This document shows positions 7,361-15,020 of a stretch of 32,323 nucleotides of DNA, one piece after another. The stretch comes from Coprobacillus sp. CAG:698. GTDB lineage: Bacteria; Bacillota_I; Bacilli_A; ML615J-28; CAG-698. Position numbers and translations under genes: made by a program. Position 1 is the first letter of the stretch. The number at the start of each line of letters is the position of its first letter. The notes beneath the pieces are model-generated. The model saw only the letters and a list, made by a program, of their open reading frames with translations. It was not told the origin of the DNA and ran no database searches. The stretch lies in assembly GCA_000431235.1 (NCBI GenBank), contig HF988722.1, positions 33,719-66,041 of the forward strand, read 5' to 3'.

Positions 7361-7914
7361 TTAAACTATAGGAAATAATTTTAAATTTATTGAGTATAAA
7401 ACATCATTTAGTTCAGATATATCATATTTTTCATTCATAATAAAAGACATAATAATCAAATCCCTTTTTGATGTTGAGGAAAGAGTATATCCAGCTCTAT
7501 CAAGGAGATCTAATGATTCCTCAAGATTTAATTTCAAACCAAAACACATTTGGATTGCTGTTTCCTTATTAGGATGATACGATGCATCAGATCTGATTTT
7601 CGAAAATGTTTGTTTAGAAATATTAGCTCTCTTGTACACTTCAGGATCTGTATATCCCCTTTGGCATCAATATACTTTAAAACTATTGTTTGCCAGGAAG
7701 AAGCAACAATGCCAGCTACCTTTTTGGAAATCATAGGTAATGCTTTAAATTCATCAGTGAGTTCATATCCTAATAGATTTACAATATCAGTAAGTTCTTT
7801 AAGTGTGATTTTATCATCAGCAAATATATTATAAAAACATTCTAAGATGTCTTCATCACTATATCCTTGTTTTCTCAAGGTATCAATAACCATCATAACT
7901 TCATTTTTTGTCAT
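7361..7914 (-). pseudogene. Frameshifted HTH-containing protein (two halves in different frames)
   Basis: Two overlapping ORFs make one protein. The 5' part (from the ATG at 7914) has a helical N-terminal domain with TLRKQGYSDEDILECFYN and LLGYELTDEF, then SSWQTIVLKYIDAKG. The 3' part, in the -1 frame from about 7660, continues GYTDPEVYKRANISKQTFSK and ends in a helical domain with GLKLNLEESLDLLDRAGYTL. That second domain is the small HTH-like module often found at the C-terminus of Firmicute macro-domain (ADP-ribose hydrolase) proteins; here it follows a different N-terminal domain. The break falls at GGGG, 7656-7659. It may be a real mutation, a sequencing or assembly error in the G run, or a programmed slip. 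The joined product would be about 184 aa. The gene starts immediately after the stop of the 8460 gene (TAAATG). Confidence 0.7.
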
Positions 7915-8460
7915 TTAATTATTCTCCTTTAAATAGTTTTCTACGCCAATAACAAAATCAAAAAGTACAGCACCTATTCCTATAGTACCTTTAGGAAGAC
8001 ACATATCAAGTTCCATGGCTACAGGCATAGCTTTTTTAGGACTTGTATACAATTCTACTTCTACCGAATAACCATTTTTTGATAAAAATTCACACATCTT
8101 TTTAGAAAGTACTTTAAACTGTTTCGGAGTTTTAGCACTCAAGCATTCATCAAAATAACTAATAAACTTTTTTTCAAGATCTGTAAGTACATATTTATCA
8201 TTATAGTCTATATCTAATATATTAGAAATTAAAGTTGTACTTATAGTATCTTTATCATATTTTTCGTTATCTTTAACAATTTTCACAAGTACAAAAGCAT
8301 AAGTAAAATACTTTTTCAGTTTTTCTAAATCAGTACTAAAACTCCACTCAGCATATCCACTATCTTCAGTACGTACTTCTTTTGTAAGAAGAAACATTGA
8401 ATTATTTGTTAATACCTCTTTCTTGCAATCCTCATAAATTTTAGAAACATCAATCGACAT
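7915..8460 (-). CDS. Hypothetical protein, operon partner of the HTH gene
   Basis: The product is 181 aa with no signal peptide or membrane segment and is probably cytoplasmic. I do not recognise a family. The N-terminal two thirds look helical and charged (KKYFTYAFVLVKIVKDNEKY; TDLEKKFISYFDECLS); the C-terminal third has alternating strands (YSVEVELYTSPKKAMPVAME) and ends in GTIGIGAVLFDFVIGVENYL. The ATG at 8460 has a strong AAGGAGG site, and a TATAAT lies upstream at 8487-8492 without a good -35. The stop touches the start of the HTH-containing gene (TAAATG), so the two are translationally coupled and likely work together. No function is proposed. Confidence 0.75.
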   Translation of the reverse strand: MSIDVSKIYEDCKKEVLTNNSMFLLTKEVRTEDSGYAEWSFSTDLEKLKKYFTYAFVLVKIVKDNEKYDKDTISTTLISNILDIDYNDKYVLTDLEKKFISYFDECLSAKTPKQFKVLSKKMCEFLSKNGYSVEVELYTSPKKAMPVAMELDMCLPKGTIGIGAVLFDFVIGVENYLKENN

Positions 8461-8541
8461 ATTTTTCCTCCTTTTTTATAAGCATTATTATACACTAAAA
8501 ATACTTAAAAAAGGTAAATCGTAAATTGACTTTTTAAAATA

Positions 8542-8835
8542 TTAATCGATTACATAGTCAACACTAACACTACTTTCACGAACAGCATGCATATATTTCT
8601 TAACAACATTACAATGATATTCATCATTTTGATATTTTTCTAAATCTTCTTTACTTGAAAGAATTACTTCAAGAATAACATCATAACTGCGACTAGAGCC
8701 AAGAAAGTCAATTCCAACGTTCATACTATGAATTAGAGGAACATTATCTTTCATCGACATTAAAACTTTTTTAGCTTCTTCTTTTTTCTCTAATGAGTTA
8801 TCTTTTAATTTAAAACATACAATATGTTTAATCAT
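8542..8835 (-). CDS. Dabb-family (stress-responsive A/B barrel) protein
   Basis: The product from the chosen start is 97 aa. It begins MIKHIVCFKLKD, the typical first strand of Dabb proteins, followed by a helix (EKKEEAKKVLMSM), the VPLIHSMNVGIDFLGS segment and RSYDVILEVILSSKEDLEKY, then YHCNVVKKYMHAVRESSVSV. These match the ferredoxin-like Dabb fold in order; family members are small dimeric proteins, some of them enzymes, many of unknown role. I chose the ATG at 8833-8835 because AAGGAG lies 8 bp upstream and the longer reading adds 22 unconserved residues overlapping the ABC gene. It sits 13 bp after the second ABC half-transporter and is the last gene of that operon. Confidence 0.85.
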   Translation of the reverse strand: MIKHIVCFKLKDNSLEKKEEAKKVLMSMKDNVPLIHSMNVGIDFLGSSRSYDVILEVILSSKEDLEKYQNDEYHCNVVKKYMHAVRESSVSVDYVID

Positions 8836-8848
8836 AGGTCTTCTCCTT

Positions 8849-10636
8849 TTATTCGTTATAATAAGCAGCTTGTGATGTAAACATCTTATAGTACAAGCCA
8901 TCTTTCCTTTGCATCAACTCTTTATGTGTACCCTCTTCAACAATTTTTTCACCGTCCAATACCATTATTCTATCAGAAAAAATACAACTTGAAAGTCTAT
9001 GTGAAATAAACAAAGTTAATTTCTTACCAACAATTTCATTATAATTATAATATATTTTAGCTTCGCTCATAGGATCAAGACTACTTGTAGGTTCATCCAT
9101 AACAACAAAGTCACTATCCTTATACAAACTTCTCGCAATAGCAAACTTTTGCATTTCTCCACCCGAGAAAGTTACGCCACTTTTATCAAACCATTTATTA
9201 ATATACGTATTTTCTTTATCAGGTAAGCTTTGTATTTTATCAAGAACTTGAGCTCTTTGTAAACAATCATATAATTTTTCTTGATTTCTATCAACAATAG
9301 CCACATTAGATCTAACCGTAAATGAGATAATCATAAAGTCTTGAAAAACAATACTAATTTTACTCATATAACTTTGGTATTCATAGGCATTTATATTTAT
9401 ACCATTAACAAGAATTTCTCCTTCTTCTAATGGATAAAAACGGCATAACAATTTTATAATTGTTGTCTTACCAGAACCATTTAAACCAACTAAAGATACT
9501 TTTTGCTTATTATCTATTTTAAAGTTCAAATTTTTAAGAATATATTTTTCAGTTCGAGGATATTTAAAAGACACATTTTTGAATTCTATTGTATCTATAT
9601 TCTCAAGCTTTTTGTTTCCATTTTTAAATATACTCTCAAGCTTCATTAAATCTATGAAGTCACTTTGATATTCGCAAGCTTTTATATAGTCATTAACACT
9701 ATATATTAAGTTTCCAACAGCTCCATTCAAGGTACCAATGCTTGAGAAAAGCATTTGAAAAGTTGCTATATCGATTATTTTTTTAATGCAATTATATCCC
9801 AAGGTCAAAAGAGTTATAAATTGTATTAAAATATAGTAAATTATATCATCGGCAGAACTTAAAAGAATACTTTTAATTGTATTTTTCTCATTAAGTTTAT
9901 AAGCTTTAGGGGCAAAATCATTTGTTGAATCAAGAATCAATTGCTTACCATCATTTAATCGTAAATCTTTTTGTCTTGTAAAATAGGCAAGACTTTTAAC
10001 GTAATACCATAATTTTCTTCCATAACGTACATATGAATTACGAAATTCTTGGTTTACATTGGCTCTTATTTTTTGTATCAAAGCATTACTTATAATTGCG
10101 AGAAAAGCAAGGGCCATAACAAAATATTGTTTTGAATAAACAACAACTCCAATTACACCAAAGATAGTTATAATTGATGAAATTATTGATTGAAGAGCGT
10201 AAATGAAAGAATATACTCCATTACTATATTCATTCATACCTTTTTTTGCTCTATTCATCATATCAATAAATTGCGGATCTTCTAGGTTAAAATAATCTAC
10301 AGTCATGATTTTATCGCTTAACATCTTATCTATCTCAAAATCCATTTTTCTGGCGTAATAACTAACAACAGAATCAACAATTCTATCAATATACGATAAT
10401 AATCTTCCACCTATAACTGTAATAATAACCAAAATGACAATTGTTTGAATGTTTTTCTCACCAAGCAATTCTTTGATAAGCATAGCAGGAATAATCATTC
10501 CCCCAATTTTAAATAAACTTCTAGAAAGTGCTGCCAAAAGCATAAATACTAATGTAATTGGTGATTTTTTTAAAAATAAAGGGATCATGAATTTAATATT
10601 TTTAAGGATTACTTTACTAGTTTTCTTAATTTTCAT
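8849..10636 (-). CDS. ABC exporter half-transporter (membrane domain + ATPase), second of a pair
   Basis: The product is 595 aa from the ATG at 10634-10636, which has GGAGG 9 bp upstream; the open frame extends 21 codons further up but without a ribosome site. Residues 1-330 form an ABC-exporter membrane domain. The ATPase domain has Walker A (GLNGSGKTT), Q-loop (VFQDF), signature FSGGEMQKFAIARS, Walker B with catalytic Glu (FVVMDEPTSSLD) and the switch His (FISHRLSS). All key residues are present. The gene starts 1 bp after the upstream half-transporter stops, so the two likely form a heterodimer. The substrate is unknown; peptide or lipid-like compounds are typical. No precursor peptide or modifying enzyme is visible nearby. 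Confidence 0.9.
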   Translation of the reverse strand: MKIKKTSKVILKNIKFMIPLFLKKSPITLVFMLLAALSRSLFKIGGMIIPAMLIKELLGEKNIQTIVILVIITVIGGRLLSYIDRIVDSVVSYYARKMDFEIDKMLSDKIMTVDYFNLEDPQFIDMMNRAKKGMNEYSNGVYSFIYALQSIISSIITIFGVIGVVVYSKQYFVMALAFLAIISNALIQKIRANVNQEFRNSYVRYGRKLWYYVKSLAYFTRQKDLRLNDGKQLILDSTNDFAPKAYKLNEKNTIKSILLSSADDIIYYILIQFITLLTLGYNCIKKIIDIATFQMLFSSIGTLNGAVGNLIYSVNDYIKACEYQSDFIDLMKLESIFKNGNKKLENIDTIEFKNVSFKYPRTEKYILKNLNFKIDNKQKVSLVGLNGSGKTTIIKLLCRFYPLEEGEILVNGININAYEYQSYMSKISIVFQDFMIISFTVRSNVAIVDRNQEKLYDCLQRAQVLDKIQSLPDKENTYINKWFDKSGVTFSGGEMQKFAIARSLYKDSDFVVMDEPTSSLDPMSEAKIYYNYNEIVGKKLTLFISHRLSSCIFSDRIMVLDGEKIVEEGTHKELMQRKDGLYYKMFTSQAAYYNE

Positions 10637-10637
10637 C

Positions 10638-12431
10638 TTAGTTTTCCTCCTTATAATATTCAGCTTGCATAGAGAAAAGTTCTTTATATAAAGAATCATT
10701 CTTCATAAGTTCATTATGTGTTCCTGTTTCAATAATCTTTCCATTATTTAAAACAATTATACGATCACATATTTTTGTTGAGGAAAGCCTATGTGAAATA
10801 AAAATTACGCCTTTATCTTTAAATAAATTCTTAAAGTTCTCGTAAAGATTGGCTTCACTAATCGCATCCATAGCACTTGTTGGTTCATCTAAAATATACA
10901 TATCACAATCTTTATAACAAGATCTTGCTATTAAAAGCTTTTGTTTCTCGCCACCAGATAGTTCAATACCATCTTCATCAAATTCACGTGTTAAGATTGA
11001 TTCTTCTTTATCTTTTAATCCATTAATTTTTTCATCTAAATCAAGTATTTTTAGTAATTTTTGAATTTTGCCTTTATCATAATTCTTATATTTCATAGAA
11101 ATATTTGTTGCGATAGAAAAAGTAAATATATTATTATCTTGAAATACTGGTGCTAAAATTTCCTGTAATGATTTTCTTGATACATCATTAATATCAACCC
11201 CATTTATGTAAATATTACCTTTAACTGGATGATAAAGTCCACAAATTAGTTTGACTATAGTTGTCTTTCCAGCACCGTTATATCCAACAATAGCAATTTT
11301 CTCACCTTTTTCAATTTTAAAAGAAACATCTTCTAAAGCATAATCTTCTTGCTCGTAATAGCGATAATAAACATTTTTAAATTCAATTGAAAATGGTAAT
11401 CCTGATAAATCAATGTTCTTGCATATATAATCATATTTTCCAGAAGTAAATAAATTATAGTCATCAACTCCTAGAGATGAGGAATATATTGAACCAAAAT
11501 TCTTTGTAAGACTACTTAGTGACCAAATAACAATGGATACACTACTTATCATAAAAGAAAATGTTGATATTTGCATGCCATTATATAAAACTTCATATAT
11601 TAAAAATCCATATAAACATCCTAAATCAATTATTTCTAAAACTTTTATGAAAAATTCATAAAATAAATTTCTTTTACGCTGTTTGCGTAGTGATCCGAGC
11701 AAAGTCTCATTAACAGTATCCCTTTCTTCGTTTATGAATTTATTCATTTCATAGACACGAAGATCTTTACCAAGACCTAAGTTTTGAGAAATGTTATTAG
11801 TATATGTATTTTTTCTCCATAAAGTCGTATATTGATCTCTTATTTCTTTATCATCTTTACTTTGTTTAGTATTAAGTAATAATTTAAATATAGAAAGCAA
11901 AACAATTATTAAGACTAAATAGATATTAACAGTTAGGATAATTCCACTTCCGATAATAAAGTGAAATAGGTTTTCAAGAAATCTAAATCCTTGAGTAACA
12001 ATTCCCATAAAGCCATTATTTGTATTAAGAGCTCTTCGAGCCTTATCTAATTCATCTTGAGCTTGTTTTTGTTCAAGTTTCTCATAATCCATTTCTAGAG
12101 TTTTTAAAGATAATTCACGTGCTAATAAATTATCAATAATTTCATCTTTATAATAAATTACTTCATATATAATCATTGTAATAATAGAACAAATTAAACA
12201 TACTACTATTATTGGTATAAGTTGACTTAACAAAACTGAAAAGTCAGGATTATCACTTTCTAATACTCTCATTGCTTTCAAAAGAATAAATGAAAAAGCA
12301 TAAGTATAAAAAGGAGCAATAATTAGGTTAATAATTTTTAGAAAAACATAACTTTTATCATACTTTGTAATATGTTTTATACCCTCCCAAAAATTCTTAA
12401 TCAAATTAGTTTTTTGTTTTTTATCTTTCAC
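10638..12431 (-). CDS. ABC exporter half-transporter, first of a pair (GTG start)
   Basis: The product is 597 aa with a membrane domain (about residues 1-320) followed by an ATPase with Walker A GYNGAGKTT, Q-loop VFQDN, signature LSGGEKQKLLIARS, Walker B MYILDEPTSAMD and switch FISHRLSS. Both ATP sites of the pair should be competent, unlike the MarR-linked pair at 26930-30516. The start is GTG (12429-12431) with GAGGTG 7 bp upstream, and a strong promoter lies only 22 bp away. It is the first gene of the operon 12431 to 8542, followed without a gap by its partner and then by a Dabb-family gene. The closest general type is the multidrug/peptide exporter family; substrate not assigned. Confidence 0.9.
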   Translation of the reverse strand: MKDKKQKTNLIKNFWEGIKHITKYDKSYVFLKIINLIIAPFYTYAFSFILLKAMRVLESDNPDFSVLLSQLIPIIVVCLICSIITMIIYEVIYYKDEIIDNLLARELSLKTLEMDYEKLEQKQAQDELDKARRALNTNNGFMGIVTQGFRFLENLFHFIIGSGIILTVNIYLVLIIVLLSIFKLLLNTKQSKDDKEIRDQYTTLWRKNTYTNNISQNLGLGKDLRVYEMNKFINEERDTVNETLLGSLRKQRKRNLFYEFFIKVLEIIDLGCLYGFLIYEVLYNGMQISTFSFMISSVSIVIWSLSSLTKNFGSIYSSSLGVDDYNLFTSGKYDYICKNIDLSGLPFSIEFKNVYYRYYEQEDYALEDVSFKIEKGEKIAIVGYNGAGKTTIVKLICGLYHPVKGNIYINGVDINDVSRKSLQEILAPVFQDNNIFTFSIATNISMKYKNYDKGKIQKLLKILDLDEKINGLKDKEESILTREFDEDGIELSGGEKQKLLIARSCYKDCDMYILDEPTSAMDAISEANLYENFKNLFKDKGVIFISHRLSSTKICDRIIVLNNGKIIETGTHNELMKNDSLYKELFSMQAEYYKEEN

Positions 12432-12453
12432 GCCTTCACCTCGTTACATAATA

Positions 12454-12482
12454 ATTATATAGAATGTCCGTAAATAAATCAA
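12454..12482 (-). promoter_or_regulatory. Sigma-A-type promoter for the ABC/Dabb operon
   Basis: On the minus strand TTGATT (12477-12482) and TATAAT (12454-12459) are 17 bp apart. The predicted start of transcription is near 12447, leaving a leader of about 16 nt that holds just the ribosome binding site for the GTG start at 12431. Confidence 0.8.
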
Positions 12483-12507
12483 TAACCTAATAGTTGAATA
12501 ACTTTTA

Positions 12508-14943
12508 TTATAAATAGTTTTTAAAGTCAGTTAAAGGTGTGTATTCAATATTTGTTTTTTCAAAACTTATATTCTTATAATAGGTATTTAATATTTCTTT
12601 GTATGTCTTTCCAGATTTTGCTGCCTTTTGAGTTCCATATTGGCACATACCAACACCATGTCCAGTACCTCCACCAAAGAATGTTAATTCATCATTGTGC
12701 CATTCTAAAGCAAAATAGCCAGATGGAAGAATAGAAACATTACTTGTTGAGAACTCATAATCAGAATTAAACCCTCTTCCATAGTATTTAATTACTTCGC
12801 CATCAGCATAATTCGGTCTAATAGTGAAACGAATATTATATTGATTAATAATTCTAAATCTTATGTTCGTACAAACAACTTCTAAACTAACGACAACACC
12901 AGATTTTCCACGTTCTTTGACGTAAATTGTCCTTATTTCTCCAATATCTTCTGGAAAACTTTCATACGATAGCGTTCCATCTTCTTTAACTATTGGGAAT
13001 GATTCAGGATAGTTAGTAGCCATGTTATGGATTGTTTTATTAATAGCTGTTCGAAGTTGATTCTTGTTCATTGTAATTTTCCATCTAAAGTTTACACCTT
13101 CGTTTGATGGAGCTTCAACGTTCAAGTTTTTAAAGAAACTAAGCATACTATCTTCACTTGAAGTATCAACCTTAACATTTGTTAAGTTTTGACCAACTAA
13201 ATATGGAATTTCCTCAATAACTCCATCTTTTATCCACACTTCATTACCACTACCTGTAAGACCAGATGAACAAGAATAATAATAAGAAACTATTGGTTTG
13301 CCATTATAAAACATTGTTTCACCTTCAGTAGCTTTAATTGCCGCATTACATCTTTCGTTTTCGCTTTGATTATTGTAAACTTGACTACTTTCACTATCAT
13401 CAACAACATATCCTTTATCGATATACGTACGATTATATATTTCGCGATAGGCATATGTTCTTGCGGCGATGCTCTGAGCCTTTAAAGCTTCTATTTCCCA
13501 TGAAGAAGGCATTTCTGAAGGAACAACTTTTCTAAGATAATCTTCCATCAAAACTTCGTTAATAAGCAGTAATCCTTCTGCTACAGACATAATCTCTAAC
13601 GTTCCAGAATATGTTGGATTTCCTAAAGCACGATTAATTGATGTAACTTTCATATTACCTTTACTTTCTAAAAAGATTTTATTAGCTATCGTTCGATTAA
13701 TTTTATTTATAACAAAGCTAATTACATACATTTGATCATAAAAAGGTACTTCTGTTTGTCTTGGTATAGTTACTATTTTCTTTCCCGTAAAATCTGTTAT
13801 AGTTGTTTCTTCTTCAAAAAATATTGTAATTTTATCATGATATAAGGTTTTATTATCACTTATATTATCAATAGACTTTCTAATTGCTACACGAATGCGA
13901 GGAAATACAGGTTCACCATCAATCAAAATTTTATAGATACCTCCATTCTTATCATACTTTACATAAATATTTTCCATTCCAGAATATAAATCATCGAACG
14001 AAGCTTCTTCAAGATTTTCCCCAATCTTTTTATAGATTTGGCAACGTTCATTTATAGTAGTAATTGGGCAATCTTTAAGTTCAATATAATTATTATCAAC
14101 ATCTAATAAATATAACTTTGTATGAATGTATTCATATGTAATACCTAATTTCATTTCCTCTATTCTTTCAAGTAATGAATTAATTTTTTCACTTATATAA
14201 TGTGTTTTATTTTTAACTTCTTCTGATAATTTTTGGTAATCATCACTTAGTTTTCTTATTTTATCTTCATCACCTAAAAATAAAGTTTCGATATCGTATT
14301 CATTTAATTGTGTAAGAATATTAAAACAAGAAACATAGTTTTCATAATCGTTATTAGCTTTTTCAAAATCATAAGATACTAACTGTATAATAAGCTTATA
14401 ATCTTCATATTTAATTTTTGTTTTCTTGATTCTTACATCACTAATTTGTTCAGTTAATAAATCATAATTTGATGATAAATCAACATTATTTAATGATTCA
14501 TAAAACTCTTCACCCATTTTTTTAAAATGTTCTAGTTTCAAGACTAATTCATTATAATTAGTTACTTCTTTTTTCTCTTCATCAGTTAACTTATCATATT
14601 CATTTTTCACTTCTAATACTCTGTCACCAATTGCATTTAATTCAAAAGAATTAATAAAATCAATAACTCTTTGTATTTTTTTTAGTGATTCGATTCTCTT
14701 TACAGCATTTTCTAATTTTTCATAGTTAGAAATATTCTTCTTTTCTTCTTCAGTTAACAAGTTGTATTTATTCATTATTTCGTTAACTTTTTCTTCATCT
14801 TCTAAAGTTATATTTTCAGTGATTTCGTCAATTTCTTTTGTCATTTGTGTTAAATCAGCTTTTTTATTAGTACATGAAATTAGTCCTAATAAAATTAAAC
14901 ATCCAAAAGCAATTAATGAAAATATTTTTATTTTCTTAATCAT
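12508..14943 (-). CDS. SpoIID/LytB-domain lipoprotein (putative peptidoglycan lytic enzyme)
   Basis: The product is 811 aa. The signal ends in a lipobox (LISC, Cys24). Residues about 30-265 are helical and carry at least two copies of a repeat of the type YNLLTEEEKKNISNYEKL, a FIVAR-like spacer common on Firmicute wall proteins. A SpoIID domain covers about 340-810: VVPSEMPSSWEIEALKAQSI gives Glu477, followed by ARTYAYR, SYYYSCSSG with Cys558, and GTGHGVGMCQYGTQKAAKSG with His762. SpoIID of spore formers is a lytic transglycosylase that cuts glycan strands stripped of peptides; here the domain is on a long lipoprotein, so a role outside engulfment is possible. The ATG has a TTGGAG site. The amidase lipoprotein lies directly upstream, separated by a terminator. 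Confidence 0.88.
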   Translation of the reverse strand: MIKKIKIFSLIAFGCLILLGLISCTNKKADLTQMTKEIDEITENITLEDEEKVNEIMNKYNLLTEEEKKNISNYEKLENAVKRIESLKKIQRVIDFINSFELNAIGDRVLEVKNEYDKLTDEEKKEVTNYNELVLKLEHFKKMGEEFYESLNNVDLSSNYDLLTEQISDVRIKKTKIKYEDYKLIIQLVSYDFEKANNDYENYVSCFNILTQLNEYDIETLFLGDEDKIRKLSDDYQKLSEEVKNKTHYISEKINSLLERIEEMKLGITYEYIHTKLYLLDVDNNYIELKDCPITTINERCQIYKKIGENLEEASFDDLYSGMENIYVKYDKNGGIYKILIDGEPVFPRIRVAIRKSIDNISDNKTLYHDKITIFFEEETTITDFTGKKIVTIPRQTEVPFYDQMYVISFVINKINRTIANKIFLESKGNMKVTSINRALGNPTYSGTLEIMSVAEGLLLINEVLMEDYLRKVVPSEMPSSWEIEALKAQSIAARTYAYREIYNRTYIDKGYVVDDSESSQVYNNQSENERCNAAIKATEGETMFYNGKPIVSYYYSCSSGLTGSGNEVWIKDGVIEEIPYLVGQNLTNVKVDTSSEDSMLSFFKNLNVEAPSNEGVNFRWKITMNKNQLRTAINKTIHNMATNYPESFPIVKEDGTLSYESFPEDIGEIRTIYVKERGKSGVVVSLEVVCTNIRFRIINQYNIRFTIRPNYADGEVIKYYGRGFNSDYEFSTSNVSILPSGYFALEWHNDELTFFGGGTGHGVGMCQYGTQKAAKSGKTYKEILNTYYKNISFEKTNIEYTPLTDFKNYL

Positions 14944-14973
14944 AAATTCTCCAATTTATTTATATTTTGTTTT

Positions 14974-15009
14974 AAAAAATAGGCACCATAGTTTACTACG
15001 ATGCCTAAA
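14974..15009 (-). terminator. Rho-independent terminator of the amidase gene
   Basis: On the minus strand TAGGCATCGTAG pairs with CTATGGTGCCTA (12 bp including two G-U pairs, loop TAAA), followed by TTTTTT at 14974-14979. It starts 12 bp after the stop at 15021 and precedes the SpoIID gene. Confidence 0.85.
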
Positions 15010-15020
15010 TTATTTCTTAA

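Noticed and set aside
8487..8516. Promoter before the 181-aa gene
   Set aside because: TATAAT is present at 8487-8492 but no acceptable -35 lies at 16-18 bp, so it is mentioned only in the gene entry.
8836..8901. Longer N-terminus for the Dabb protein
   Set aside because: The extra 22 residues overlap the ABC gene and are unlike the family; the internal ATG at 8835 has its own AAGGAG site.
10637..10699. Longer N-terminus for the second ABC half-transporter
   Set aside because: It overlaps the upstream gene and lacks a ribosome site, while the ATG at 10636 has GGAGG at the right distance.
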